From NCBI GenBank assembly GCA_029268615.1, contig JAQWNM010000001.1:81722-145721 (forward strand): a stretch of DNA of 64,000 bases, in the 5' to 3' direction. Both the position numbers and the translations under genes were made by a program. This stretch comes from SAR86 cluster bacterium. Its GTDB lineage: Bacteria; Pseudomonadota; Gammaproteobacteria; Magnimaribacterales; Magnimaribacteraceae. Positions 35,596 to 46,600 of this stretch are shown one piece after another (the stretch's first letter is position 1; every line of letters begins with the position of its first letter). Below the pieces are notes generated by a model that saw only the letters and a program-made list of their open reading frames with translations, had not been told where the DNA came from and searched no databases.

Positions 35596-36513
35596 TTAAA
35601 TGTAAGTATGCCAATCTTGAAACTCTGATCTTAGCCCCCTTACTTGCTCATAATAGGTTTTTTGTAAAATTTCAGTTACTTCTCCTCTTTTACCTGAGCC
35701 TACATGATTAGAATCAATTGCTCTAATAGGAACAACTTCAGCAGCAGTACCAGTGAAAAAAGCTTCATCTATATCTTTTATTTCATGAGGCATTATTTTC
35801 CTAACTACTGTATTTATCCCTTTTTGTTTAGCTAGATCAATGATGGATTTTCTTGTAATGCCATCTAAGCAAGCATCCAAGTCAGGAGTATGAAGTTCTT
35901 TATTTTTTACTACAAAGAAATTTTCTCCTGAACCTTCAGCTATATATCCCTCTAAATCTAGCATTAAAGCCTCATCGTAACCTTCATTAAGAACTTCGTT
36001 TAAGGCAACAATGGAATTTACATAATTTCCATTCACTTTAGCGGAAGAGACAGGATTTCTAACCTGCCTTTTATAATCAGAAATTTTAACATTTATTCCT
36101 TTTTCTGCAGCTTCTGGAGACATGTAAGAAGGCCATTCCCACGCCGCTATAATTGTATGAACTTTGAGGTTGTCTGCCCTAAGCCCCATACCTTCTGATC
36201 CATAGAAGCACATGGGTCTAATATAAGCTTCTTTAAGATTATTCCTCTTAATAACCTCAACTTGAGCTAGATTAAGTTCCTCTTTAGAAAATTGCATTGG
36301 TAAATTTACTGTTTTGGCTGAAGAAAATAATCTCTCCGTGTGATCCTTTAACCTAAAGATGGAAGTACCTTGTGGACTAGAGTAAGCTCTTACTCCTTCA
36401 AAAACTCCCACACCATAATGCAAAGTATGAGTTAATACATGCACTTTAGCTTCAGACCAGTCTACCCATTCTCCGTCTAACCATATTTGACCATTGACAT
36501 TAGATAAATCCAC
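35596..36513 (-). CDS. ilvE: Branched-chain amino-acid aminotransferase
   Basis: PLP enzyme for the last step of leucine, isoleucine and valine synthesis. The 305 residues include HYGVGVFEGVRAY, the PLP-lysine region SSAKVNGNYVNSI and EGSGENFFVV with the late FFTGTAAEVVPI. It heads the core-lipopolysaccharide run, as in Pseudomonas, and is divergent from the phosphohexomutase gene 127 bp away. Confidence 0.95.
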   Translation of the reverse strand: MDLSNVNGQIWLDGEWVDWSEAKVHVLTHTLHYGVGVFEGVRAYSSPQGTSIFRLKDHTERLFSSAKTVNLPMQFSKEELNLAQVEVIKRNNLKEAYIRPMCFYGSEGMGLRADNLKVHTIIAAWEWPSYMSPEAAEKGINVKISDYKRQVRNPVSSAKVNGNYVNSIVALNEVLNEGYDEALMLDLEGYIAEGSGENFFVVKNKELHTPDLDACLDGITRKSIIDLAKQKGINTVVRKIMPHEIKDIDEAFFTGTAAEVVPIRAIDSNHVGSGKRGEVTEILQKTYYEQVRGLRSEFQDWHTYI

Positions 36514-36640
36514 TTTTTATTCCTTAAAAAAAAATTATTAAAATAAGATCAGCAAGATTATCATAGCCTTGCAGTAACATACTAAAAAATAACATCTTAA
36601 AATAGAATATAAAATATGATGTTAGAAAAAGGGAAAAAAA

Positions 36641-38017
36641 TTGAAACTTAATGAGAATATATTTAGAGCTTACGATATAAGAGGAATTGCCTTTGAAGAT
36701 CTTAGTGAAGAAGTTGTTATTCATATAGGAATTGAACTAGCTAAACTAACTATAATTCATGGAAAATCATCAGTCATAGTTGGAAGAGATGGAAGAAATT
36801 CCAGTCCTCAAATGTGTAATTTTTTAAAAAAAGGTATACTTAAAACTGGTTGCAACGTTATAGATATAGGTATTGTTCCAACTCCTGCTTTATATTTCGC
36901 AACACATACATTAGAAACTGATTGTGGAATTATGATCACAGGAAGTCACAATCCATCAAACTTTAATGGATTTAAAATTGTCATGAATAATGTTGCAATT
37001 TCAGGTGAGCAAATACAGAACCTTAAAAATTCTATACTACAATTTGATAATTCTAGATCTGAGAACTTTCTAAAAGGAGAAGAAAAAAATATAGGGATAC
37101 TGCAGAAATACTCAAGATGTATCGTTGAAAATATTAACCTGAAAAGGTCTTTAAAGATTGTAATAGATTGTGGAAATGGAGCAGCGAGTGTTATTGCTCA
37201 AAAAATATTTACAGATCTTGGATGTGAAGTTATTTCACTTTTTTGTGAATTAGATGGTGATTTCCCTAACCACCATCCAGATCCCTCAAGGGAAGAAAAT
37301 ATGCAGGATCTGATATCAGAAGTTAAGAGAAATAAAGCAGATATTGGACTAGCCTTTGATGGAGATGGAGATAGACTGGGTGTCGTCTCACCTACTGGAG
37401 AAATTATTTATGCTGATAGGCAAATGATGCTTTTTGCTAAAGATATTTTAGAAAAGAAAAATAAAAGGAAAATAGTTTACGATGTAAAATGCTCTAAACT
37501 CCTTCCTGAAATCATTAAAGAATATGATGGTATTCCAGTTATATCGAAAACAGGTCATTCTTTTATCAAAGAAAAAATAAGAGAAGTTAGTGCTGCTTTA
37601 GGTGGAGAAATGAGTGGTCATATATTTTTTAATGATAGATGGCCTGGTTTTGATGATGGAATTTATGCTGGAGCAAGATTATTAGAAATCATTTCAAATT
37701 CAGAGGAAGATCAATTCAAATCCATACCTAAAATATTCTCTACACCTGAAATCAATATTGAAGTAGAAGAAGAGGATAAATTTAAGATAATTGAAGACTT
37801 TAAAACAATGGCAAGCTTTCCTGATGCAAATATAATTTACATTGATGGTGTAAGAGCTGAATTTAAAAATGGATGGGGTCTTTTAAGGGCGTCTAATACT
37901 TCAGCAATACTTGTTCTTAGATTTGAAGCCGAAACAGAAAAAGAACTAGAAAGAATTATTGATTTATTTAGAAAAGAAATAGGTAAGATAGACAAAAAGT
38001 TAATGAAATTTGGTTAA
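36641..38017 (+). CDS. Phosphomannomutase/phosphoglucomutase
   Basis: Interconverts hexose 6- and 1-phosphates to feed nucleotide-sugar and lipopolysaccharide synthesis. The 458 residues have RAYDIRG at the N-terminus, the phosphoserine loop MITGSHNPSNFNGFK, the metal loop AFDGDGDRLG, GGEMSGHIFF and a C-terminal RASNTSAILVLRFEA phosphate-binding loop. No in-frame ATG lies near the start, so the TTG at 36641 with a GGG 8-10 bases upstream is used. The order with argB and slmA downstream matches algC of pseudomonads. The stop shares a base with the argB start. Confidence 0.92.
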   Translation: MKLNENIFRAYDIRGIAFEDLSEEVVIHIGIELAKLTIIHGKSSVIVGRDGRNSSPQMCNFLKKGILKTGCNVIDIGIVPTPALYFATHTLETDCGIMITGSHNPSNFNGFKIVMNNVAISGEQIQNLKNSILQFDNSRSENFLKGEEKNIGILQKYSRCIVENINLKRSLKIVIDCGNGAASVIAQKIFTDLGCEVISLFCELDGDFPNHHPDPSREENMQDLISEVKRNKADIGLAFDGDGDRLGVVSPTGEIIYADRQMMLFAKDILEKKNKRKIVYDVKCSKLLPEIIKEYDGIPVISKTGHSFIKEKIREVSAALGGEMSGHIFFNDRWPGFDDGIYAGARLLEIISNSEEDQFKSIPKIFSTPEINIEVEEEDKFKIIEDFKTMASFPDANIIYIDGVRAEFKNGWGLLRASNTSAILVLRFEAETEKELERIIDLFRKEIGKIDKKLMKFG

Positions 38018-38892
38018 TGAGCATCACTAGAAAAGAAGCAGAAAATATAGCTTTAGTATTAAGCGAAGGGTTGCCTTATATACAGAGATTCCAAGGCAAA
38101 ATAATAGTCATAAAATATGGCGGTGCTGCAATGTCAAGAGATGACCTAAAATTTGGCTTTGCCAAAGATATAGCCCTAATGAAACTAGTTGGAATGCTTC
38201 CAGTAATTATTCATGGCGGAGGTCCTCAAATAAAAGATGAGCTCACAAAAAAAGGAATCAAGTCAAACTTTATTATGGGTCAAAGAGTTACAGATAAAGA
38301 GACTCTAAAAATAGTAATAAAAGTTTTGGGAAATACCATCAATAAAGAAATAGTAAACCTTATTCAAAATTTTGGAGGAAAATCTAGGGGTTTAATGGGT
38401 AATAAGAAGGCGTTAGTTAAAGCTACAAAATTAAATATTCTTAATAAAGACGAAAAAGTTAATTTGGGCTTTGTGGGCAAAGTAAAAAGTATTGATGTAA
38501 AGCAAATTAAGGCTTTATTAAGTAAAAATATAATCCCAGTAATCGCCCCTTTAGGAATAGATAATAAACAAACTTTGAACATTAATGCTGATCTAGTTGC
38601 ATCTAAGATAGCAGCTAGCTTAAATGCTGAAAAACTAATTCTTCTTACAGATGTCAATGGAATATCAGACCACAAGAATGAATTAATTCCTCAATTAAAT
38701 ACCAAAAAAGCAAAATTAATATTAAATAAAGATTTTATAAAAGGAGGCATGAAGCCTAAACTAAATTCTGCTGTAGAAGCTTTAGAGTCCGGAGTTAAAG
38801 CTGCTCATATTATTGATGGTAGAGTGCCTCACGCTGTACTCTTAGAAGTTTTAACAGCTGAAGGTGTTGGCACCCTTTTAGAAGAAAAATGA
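38017..38892 (+). CDS. argB: Acetylglutamate kinase
   Basis: Second step of arginine synthesis: phosphorylation of N-acetylglutamate. The 291 residues show IVIKYGGAAM, VIIHGGGPQIKDEL, NINADLVASKIAASL, LTDVNGI and a final KGGMKPKLNSAVEALESG with GRVPHAVLLE. It is translationally coupled at both ends: TAATG with the phosphohexomutase and a 4-bp overlap with slmA. Confidence 0.97.
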   Translation: MSITRKEAENIALVLSEGLPYIQRFQGKIIVIKYGGAAMSRDDLKFGFAKDIALMKLVGMLPVIIHGGGPQIKDELTKKGIKSNFIMGQRVTDKETLKIVIKVLGNTINKEIVNLIQNFGGKSRGLMGNKKALVKATKLNILNKDEKVNLGFVGKVKSIDVKQIKALLSKNIIPVIAPLGIDNKQTLNINADLVASKIAASLNAEKLILLTDVNGISDHKNELIPQLNTKKAKLILNKDFIKGGMKPKLNSAVEALESGVKAAHIIDGRVPHAVLLEVLTAEGVGTLLEEK

Positions 38893-39470
38893 CAGAACTA
38901 AAACCAAGACAGTTAGAAATTATGCAGAAATTAATTGTCATGTTAGAAAAAAAAGGTCCTGTGAAAGTAACTACTGCTTTACTAGCAAAAGAATGTGAAA
39001 TTACAGAAGGAGCAATTTATAGACATTTTCCTAGCAAAAGAAAAATTTATGAAGGCTTGGTAGATTTTTGTGAGCGAAATATTTTTGCATTAATTTCAAA
39101 AATAAATAATGAGTCTATTAGCCCACTCGAAAAGATACAAAAAATACTCAAAATGTTAATAATTTTTTGTGAAAAGAATCCAGGCTTGAGCAAACTACTA
39201 ACAAGGGAAGCGTTCTCTGAAAATGAGGCAATCCTTGATGAAAGAATAGTACAAATATTTTCTAAGATTGAGTTACATATAAAACAGAATTTCCAAAAAT
39301 ATGAACAGGAAACAAAAAAGAAACTCGCTCTATCTTCTTCTTCCTCTGCAAACCTCTTATTATGCCTAGTAGAGGGATCTATCCAACAATTTGTTAGGTC
39401 GGGTTTCACTGAGGATGCTTCAGAAAAATTTGGGCCTCAAATAGAACTCTTAATAAAGTCTATCTCTTAA
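38889..39470 (+). CDS. slmA: TetR-type nucleoid occlusion factor
   Basis: 193 residues. The N-terminal helix-turn-helix ITEGAIYRHFPSKRKIYEGL corresponds to the SlmA sequence VSEAALYRHFPSK, and the central FCEKNPGLSKLLTREAF and C-terminal CLVEGSIQQFVRSGF also align with SlmA, which binds DNA and blocks FtsZ assembly over the nucleoid. The argB-slmA neighbourhood is known in gammaproteobacteria. A different TetR function cannot be fully excluded. It converges with ponA, 4 bp away. Confidence 0.85.
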   Translation: MTELKPRQLEIMQKLIVMLEKKGPVKVTTALLAKECEITEGAIYRHFPSKRKIYEGLVDFCERNIFALISKINNESISPLEKIQKILKMLIIFCEKNPGLSKLLTREAFSENEAILDERIVQIFSKIELHIKQNFQKYEQETKKKLALSSSSSANLLLCLVEGSIQQFVRSGFTEDASEKFGPQIELLIKSIS

Positions 39471-39474
39471 GAGA

Positions 39475-41832
39475 TTAGTTAGGTGTAGTTTCTTGAAGAA
39501 AGTATTCAAAGTAACTGCTTTTAGATATCTCAGATGCCCTTATTCCTGACTTCTTATCTACTTTTATTGATACTAAACCATTAGGAGGCAAAGAATTATT
39601 TAAAGGTATCTCTTGTATAATGGGTGTCATAAAATCTAACCAAATAGGTAAAGCGGTTGTACTTCCAAATTCTCTATTCCCAAGACTCTTTGGTGTATCA
39701 AACCCCACCCAGACTGTCGTTACTATGTGATCATTGAAACCAGTAAACCAAGTGCTTTCAGCATCATTAGTAGTGCCTGTTTTAGCAGAAAAATCAGATC
39801 TGTTTAAAGATCTTATTTTTTTTCCTGTTCCTCTGTAAGCTGCTTCTTGAAGAATATCCTTTAAAATAAAAGTAATTCGTGGATCAATATCGGGTTCTTC
39901 TTTCTCTATTATTTTTTCCCTCTCATAAATTATTCTTCCTCTACTATCTACCACTTTACTAATAAAATAAGGTTCTATTTTTTTTCCTCCATTAGCTAAC
40001 ACTGAGTAAGCAGCAGCATTATCTAATGGACTCATTGAGGCAGTACCTAAGGCCAAAGACAAGTCTGAAGGCATCCTATCTTTTTTGAAACCAAATTTTG
40101 TAACATAATTCTTAACTTTTTCTACTCCTATTTCTCTTAGTAATCTTATAGAAACTAAGTTCCTACTTTGCACTAAGCCTTCTCGTAAGCGAGTTGGACC
40201 ATAAAAGTTTCCACTTGCATTTCTTGGTCTCCATTTTTCTTCTAATTCTTCATCTTCAAAAACCACTGGAGCATCATTAATGATAGAACTTGGCATAAAG
40301 TTGTAATTAAGAGCTGCTGCATAGAGAAAAGGTTTAAAATTTGATCCTAGCAGAGGAGCAGACTGAGTAGCTCTGTCATACTTGCTTAAATTAAAATCAT
40401 AACCTCCCACTAAAGCCTTTACAGCTCCATCCTTGGGATCCAAAGCTACTAAAGCTCCCTGTACCTCAGGTATCTGTGAAAGTGAAAGCACCCCAGTTAT
40501 TTCTGAAACTGAGATCCATAAAATATCCCCTTCATTTACTATGTCATTATATGACTTAGGTTTTAAACCTCGTCGATCAGGTGAAATATAAGGTCGAGCC
40601 CATGATAAATTATCACTCCAAGGGATTTTATAGATTTCACCATTCTCAGCCATTAAAGTAAGATGCTTTCCTACATTAATAGCTACAGCTGGAAATTTAT
40701 ATTTAGTTGCCTTTTTATCTTCTAAAGAGTATTTCAGTCTATTTATAAAATTATCTTCATAATTATTTTTTAGAATGTATTGATCAGATATCTTATTTAA
40801 GTAATCAATCCTTTCTTTTAGCTCTAAAATAAAAAATCCCTCTGGGAAATCTATCTTCACATTTTCAGGCTCCCTAAACCCATGCCTATAATCATAAGTT
40901 TCAAGACCTTGTTTAAGAGCTTTATTTGCACTCTTTTGTAAAGAAGAACTAATAGTTGTATAGACCTCATAACCCTCCCGGTAAACTGCCAATCCATACT
41001 CACTTACCATATATCTTCTTAAATTCTCTGCTACATATGGCGCGGATACTTCCGATACAAGGCCATGATATGTAGCTGAGATTGGAGCCCTAAAAGCAAG
41101 ATTAAATTGGTCTTCTAAAATAAACTCTAATTCCAACATGCGTTTTAACACATAGTTTCTCCTGCTTAAAGCTCTTGCAGGATTGCTTATTGGATTTACT
41201 CTGGATGGAGCCTTGGGCAAAGATGCTATCATTGCGAATTGAGCTAAGTTAAGATCCGAGACTGACTTCCCATAATAAACTTCACTAGCTGCTGCTATTC
41301 CATAAGCTCTATTTCCAAGAAAAATTCTATTTACATAAAATTCAAATATCTCTTCTTTGCTATATTCATTTTCTAGCTTATAGGCCATAAATATATCTTT
41401 AATTTTCCTATAAAAATTTACATCTCTTCCAGTGAGATAATTACCAGCTACTTGCATTGTTATAGTACTTCCTCCGCCAACTATCTTTCCAGATGAGAGT
41501 AATTGGTAAAAAGCCCTTGCAAGTCCTTTAAAATCAACCCCTCCATGATCAAAAAAATTAGAATCTTCAGCTGCTATAAATGACTTAACAAGAAGAGGAT
41601 GGATATCTGTAAAAATAAGTGCTGACCTTCTTTTTTCGCCAAATTCACCTATTAGCTTTTTATCTTCGGTATATATCTTTAAAGGAACTTGCAGTTGAAT
41701 TCTTTTTATTTCAGTTTCATCAGGTAGCTTTGGGTCTACATACAAAATTAGGCCGCTAAGACCAAATAAAAATAATATAAGAGAATACTTTGTTAAAAGC
41801 CAAAATTTTAGAATTAAAGTCTTAATCTTCAT
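39475..41832 (-). CDS. mrcA: Penicillin-binding protein 1A
   Basis: Bifunctional peptidoglycan polymerase and cross-linker in the inner membrane. The 785 residues have an N-terminal transmembrane anchor (about 15-32), the GT51 domain (AAEDSNFFDHGGVD with catalytic Glu, GGGSTITMQ), a class A insert, and the transpeptidase with SxxK in GSNFKPF, SxN in SRN and KTG in AKTGTT. It lies divergent from aroK, 58 bp away, the known neighbour order in gammaproteobacteria, but the pil genes that usually fill the gap are absent. Confidence 0.94.
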   Translation of the reverse strand: MKIKTLILKFWLLTKYSLILFLFGLSGLILYVDPKLPDETEIKRIQLQVPLKIYTEDKKLIGEFGEKRRSALIFTDIHPLLVKSFIAAEDSNFFDHGGVDFKGLARAFYQLLSSGKIVGGGSTITMQVAGNYLTGRDVNFYRKIKDIFMAYKLENEYSKEEIFEFYVNRIFLGNRAYGIAAASEVYYGKSVSDLNLAQFAMIASLPKAPSRVNPISNPARALSRRNYVLKRMLELEFILEDQFNLAFRAPISATYHGLVSEVSAPYVAENLRRYMVSEYGLAVYREGYEVYTTISSSLQKSANKALKQGLETYDYRHGFREPENVKIDFPEGFFILELKERIDYLNKISDQYILKNNYEDNFINRLKYSLEDKKATKYKFPAVAINVGKHLTLMAENGEIYKIPWSDNLSWARPYISPDRRGLKPKSYNDIVNEGDILWISVSEITGVLSLSQIPEVQGALVALDPKDGAVKALVGGYDFNLSKYDRATQSAPLLGSNFKPFLYAAALNYNFMPSSIINDAPVVFEDEELEEKWRPRNASGNFYGPTRLREGLVQSRNLVSIRLLREIGVEKVKNYVTKFGFKKDRMPSDLSLALGTASMSPLDNAAAYSVLANGGKKIEPYFISKVVDSRGRIIYEREKIIEKEEPDIDPRITFILKDILQEAAYRGTGKKIRSLNRSDFSAKTGTTNDAESTWFTGFNDHIVTTVWVGFDTPKSLGNREFGSTTALPIWLDFMTPIIQEIPLNNSLPPNGLVSIKVDKKSGIRASEISKSSYFEYFLQETTPN

Positions 41833-41890
41833 ATATAGATTATTCTAATAAAATTTAAATACTATTACCCATGAAAGATATAATAACTCT

Positions 41891-42391
41891 ATGAGAATAT
41901 TTATCGTAGGTCCAATGGCATCAGGAAAATCTTCAGTTGGACCTGAGTTAGCTAAACTCTTCAAATTACCTTTCTTTGATTCAGACAAGGTAATTGAATC
42001 TAAAACTGGTGTTAATATAAACTGGATTTTTGAGAAAGAGAATGAAGAAGGTTTTAGAAAAAGAGAAACAACAGTCTTAAAAGAAATAAGTAAAAGAAAT
42101 AATTTTGTTTTATCTACTGGCGGAGGTTCCATTTTAAAAAAAGAAAATAGAGAGATTATAAAAACTGGCGATCATGTGATCTATTTACAAACGTCAGTCA
42201 ATACTCAGATAAAGAGAACTAAATTTGATAAAAGGCGTCCTCTTATTGATGTAAAAGATAAAAAAATAACTCTTAACAATCTTGCTGAAATCCGCAATCC
42301 TCTTTATGAAGAAGTAGCCACTTTAACAATTCAAGAAAAACGAACAAATTTTCAAAACCTAATAAAAAGGATAGCTGCAAATATTGAATAA
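41891..42391 (+). CDS. aroK: Shikimate kinase
   Basis: Phosphorylates shikimate in the pathway to chorismate. The 166 residues contain the P-loop GPMASGKSSVG (about 7-17), FDSDKVIE, FRKRET, LSTGGGSIL and FDKRRPLI, all expected. It precedes aroB by 9 bp, the standard pairing. Confidence 0.95.
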   Translation: MRIFIVGPMASGKSSVGPELAKLFKLPFFDSDKVIESKTGVNINWIFEKENEEGFRKRETTVLKEISKRNNFVLSTGGGSILKKENREIIKTGDHVIYLQTSVNTQIKRTKFDKRRPLIDVKDKKITLNNLAEIRNPLYEEVATLTIQEKRTNFQNLIKRIAANIE

Positions 42392-42400
42392 TTTATAAAT

Positions 42401-43492
42401 ATGACTAAAAAGAAAATTAAACTAAATTTAAATGATAATTCATATGAAATTTTCGTTGGTGATGGTATAGCTACAAATAGCTCTTTAATCAAAAAATTTA
42501 TTTCGGATAGAGAAGTATTAATTGTATGGGATTCCAAGATTCCTCAGAATAAAATTTCACAAATCTCTAAATCAATTAATAAATGCTCGCCTTTCAAACT
42601 TAATTCTTTAAAGTTAAGCCTTAGTGAAAAACTTAAGAATTTTACCTCTGTTTCAAAAATCCATAACTTACTTATCAAAAAGAATTATAGTAGAAATGCA
42701 TTAGTCATTTGCGTAGGTGGGGGGATTCTTTCTGATGTTTCTGGTTTTGCAGCGGCAACCTATTTAAGAGGTATAGATTTTATTTTAATGCCTTCTACCC
42801 TGTTATCTCAAGTGGATGCATCTATAGGAGGAAAAACTGGGATAAATCACCAAAGAGGAAAGAACTTAATTGGATCTTTCCACCAACCTAAATTAGTTTT
42901 AGCTGATATAACTCTTTTAAAATCTCTTAATACCATTCAAATGTCGGAAGGATTTGCTGAAATAATTAAACATTGCTTAATTAAAGATAAAAAACTATTT
43001 AATTGGCTAGAAAATAAGATTTCAAAAAAAAGAAAATTAAATGATACTGATTTAACTTACTTAATATATAGATCAATAAAAATCAAGAGTGCTATTGTTG
43101 AAAAAGATGAAAAGGAACAAAACTTAAGAGCTCTTCTTAACTTTGGACATACTTTTGGTCATGCTTTTGAAACTTTGGGCAAATATAAAAAATATAGTCA
43201 TGGAGAAGCGGTTTCTTTAGGTATGATTGCAGCATTAAACTTATCTAAGGAATACTATCCTATTCCAGACCTTGAAATTAACAAAGTAAGGAAACTCCTC
43301 TTGCAATTAGGCCTGATAACAAAACCTAAAGAAAAACTTAATTTATCTAAATTCTATTCTGCGATGCAGACTGATAAAAAAAGACATAATGAATCTTTGA
43401 GATTTATCCTACTTGAAAGTCTTGGCATAGCTAGAGTTAAAGAAGATATTCCTAAAGAGTTAATAATTAAGGTCTTAAAACAATCATTCTAA
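42401..43492 (+). CDS. aroB: 3-dehydroquinate synthase
   Basis: NAD-dependent cyclisation of DAHP to dehydroquinate, second step of the shikimate pathway. The 363 residues show CVGGGILSDVSGFAAATYLRG, STLLSQVDASIGGKTGIN, EIIKHCLIKD and the zinc-ligand stretches LNFGHTFGHAFE and YSHGEAVSLGM. It is followed by a 114-bp gap before gltB. Confidence 0.96.
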   Translation: MTKKKIKLNLNDNSYEIFVGDGIATNSSLIKKFISDREVLIVWDSKIPQNKISQISKSINKCSPFKLNSLKLSLSEKLKNFTSVSKIHNLLIKKNYSRNALVICVGGGILSDVSGFAAATYLRGIDFILMPSTLLSQVDASIGGKTGINHQRGKNLIGSFHQPKLVLADITLLKSLNTIQMSEGFAEIIKHCLIKDKKLFNWLENKISKKRKLNDTDLTYLIYRSIKIKSAIVEKDEKEQNLRALLNFGHTFGHAFETLGKYKKYSHGEAVSLGMIAALNLSKEYYPIPDLEINKVRKLLLQLGLITKPKEKLNLSKFYSAMQTDKKRHNESLRFILLESLGIARVKEDIPKELIIKVLKQSF

Positions 43493-43495
43493 CCT

Positions 43496-43524
43496 TTGCT
43501 CTAATACTCAGGATTAGCTAGAAT
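43496..43524 (+). promoter_or_regulatory. Candidate sigma-70 promoter of gltBD
   Basis: TTGCTC (three of six matches to -35) and TAGAAT (five of six to -10) are spaced by 17 bases. This would start transcription near 43531, about 90 bases before gltB. The -35 box overlaps the end of aroB. The match is moderate and unsupported by other data. Confidence 0.35.
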
Positions 43525-43621
43525 AACAATCCTTCTGTTAATAGAGAAGGCTCAAATTTAGGAAACGCCCAGCCTACTAAATATTAACTATTTAAGTTAG
43601 TGTCATTTGGCCTGGAAATAT

Positions 43622-46600
43622 ATGGAAGAGCTAGCAAATCAAAAAAATATAAATTTAACTAAGTCTAAAAGCTTTGGCTTGCCAGATAAATTTGGTCTAT
43701 ATGACCCCTCTTTAGAAAAAGATTCATGTGGAGTTGGTCTTGTAGCTAATATAAAAGGTATTCCTTCCAGAGAAATCATGGATGATGCTTACCATGTTAA
43801 TTCTCAAATGGATCACAGAGGAGGATGCGGTTTCGAAGAAAATACAGGAGATGGAGCAGGAATCTTAGTAGCACTTCCTGATTCTTTCTTCCAATCAAAA
43901 GTAAAAGACTTAAAGTTTTCTTTACCTCCAAAAGGTTCTTATGCAGTTGGAAACATATTCTTACCTCAGAATACCGAAGAGAGCAAAATATGCAGAGAAT
44001 TAATAGAAAATATTATAAAAGAAGAAGGTCAAAATTGTCTTGGTTGGAGAAAAGTTCCAATAGATCCTGAAGGATCTAATATTGGACCTGCTGCCTTAGA
44101 TGCCAAGCCAGAAATTTACCAACTATTTGTATCATCTAATATCAAGAATGATCAAGAAAAGTTTGAGAGGTCTCTTTATCTTATAAGAAAAAGATTCACT
44201 TTTAAATTAAGACTCAACTCTAGTCTTAAAGAAGCAAAATTATTTTATGCTTGCAGCCTATCCTCAAAAGTTATTGTTTACAAAGGCATGCTCACTCCTT
44301 CTCAATTATTCCCCTTCTACCCAGATCTTCAAGATAAGGAATTTAAAACCCACCTAGCAATGGTTCATTCAAGGTTTAGTACGAATACTTTTCCTTCCTG
44401 GGATAGAGCTCAACCAAATAGGTATATGTGTCATAACGGAGAAATAAACACACTTAAAGGGAACATAAATGCTATTACAGCTAGGCAAGGTAAAGTAAAG
44501 AGCGACAAATTTGGTAGCAAATTATCTGATTTATTTCCCATCGCAGAAACTGACTGCACAGATTCAGGCACTTTTGACAATGTCTTAGAATTTCTCATTT
44601 TAAATGGTAGAACCTTAAAAGAGTCAGTAATGATGATGATTCCAGAAGCTTGGCAATCAGATAAAAGCATGGCTGAAGAGAAGAGAAAATTTTATGAATA
44701 CTCCTCATCACTAATGGAGCCATGGGATGGACCAGCGTCAATAGTTTTTACAGATGGGAATTATGTAGGGGCGGTTTTAGATAGAAATGGTTTGAGACCA
44801 AGTCGATACTATATAACTAAAAATGAAAAAGTAATCATGGCTTCAGAAGTGGGAGTCTTATCTGTTCCCCCTGAGGACGTTATTAGTAAAGGACGTTTAC
44901 AGCCAGGAAGAATGTTTTTAATTGATTTTGAGCAAGGGAGAATGATTCCTGATGAGGAGTTAAAAAAAGATGTCTGCAAACAAAATCCATATATGGACTG
45001 GGTAAATAACCAGGTAATTGATTTAGATGACTTAAGCTCTGATGAAGAACCAGAATCATTAGTAAATGATAATTTAATTCCAAGGATGCAGGCCTTTGGA
45101 TATACCACTGAGACTATGCAATTCATGTTGCTTCCTTTGGTAACAGAATTAAGAGATCCTCTAGGCTCTATGGGAAACGATGCGGCCCTGGCATGCTTAT
45201 CGGATAAGCCAAGACTACTTTTTGATTACTTTAAGCAATTATTTGCTCAAATCACTAACCCAGCTATAGATTCTATAAGAGAAGAAGTAATCATGTCTCT
45301 TGAATGTCTAATTGGACCAGAAGGAAATTTACTTTCTACAAAAGCAGAAAATGCTCATAGATTAAGATTAAAAAACCCAATTCTCTCAAATCTAGAATTA
45401 AAATCTATCCAAAAATTAACATCGCATGGATGGAAAACAAAAACAATTGACCTTACATTTATAAAGGAAACTGGATGTAAAGGTATGCTTAACGCTTTAG
45501 ATTCTATTTGTAATAAAGCGGAGAAAGCAATTGAAGAAGGGTATTCTTTTATAATCCTTTCTGATAAAAATATTTCTAAAGAAAGAACTGCCATCAGCTC
45601 CTTACTAGGCTGTTCATCGGTTCATCATCATCTTGTAAATTGTCAAAAAAGAACTCAAATTGGTATTGTAATAGAAACAGGAGAAGCTCGAGAAGTTCAT
45701 CATCACTGTTTACTCTTTGGCTACGGAGCAGACGCTATTAATCCTTATTTAGCGCTTGAAGCTCTATGGCAATCAAAACTTGATGGATTAATTCAAGATC
45801 CAAACCTTAAATCTTTCGAAGATATTGTTCATTCATATAAAAAAGGCACTTCTAAGGGTATTTTAAAAGTGATGGCGAAGATGGGTATTTCTACTCTTCA
45901 ATCTTACAAAGGTGCTCAGATATTTGAAGCTGTGGGCTTAGCTGATGAAATTATAGAAAAAAGCTTTAAAGGAACTGCTAGTAGAGTTCAAGGAATCAAT
46001 TTCAAGACCTTGGTTAAAGAGATAGAAAGAAGGCATGAGATAGGATTTCCTGAAATAGATGAATCAAAAATATCTTCATTACAAAATCCTGGAGATTTTC
46101 ATTGGAGGAGTGGAGGAGATTCTCATATGTGGGATCCAAAAGGTATATCTACCCTTCAGCTAGCCGCACGAAATAATGATGAAGAAGCTTATTGGACCTT
46201 TTCAAAACATGCTAATGAAAATACCACAAAAAATAGCACTCTCAGAGGAATGCTCAAATTCAAGTCACAGAATAAATCCATCGACATAGAAGAGGTAGAA
46301 TCGGAGAAAGAAATTGTTAAGAGATTTGCAACTGGAGCTATGAGTTTAGGTTCTATTTCTACTGAATCTCATGAATCTTTGGCTATTGCTATGAATAAAC
46401 TAGGAGGCAAATCTAATACAGGAGAAGGTGGAGAAGACCCTATAAGATTTAAACCCATTGATGAGAATATATCTAAAAGATCAGCTATAAAACAAGTTGC
46501 TTCTGGAAGATTTGGCGTAACGATGTGGTATCTAACTAATGCTGACGAACTTCAAATAAAGATTGCACAAGGTGCAAAACCTGGCGAAGGTGGTGAACTT

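Noticed and set aside
43607..43621. TTG start of gltB
   Set aside because: The ATG five codons later is the more likely start, and no ribosome site favours the TTG.
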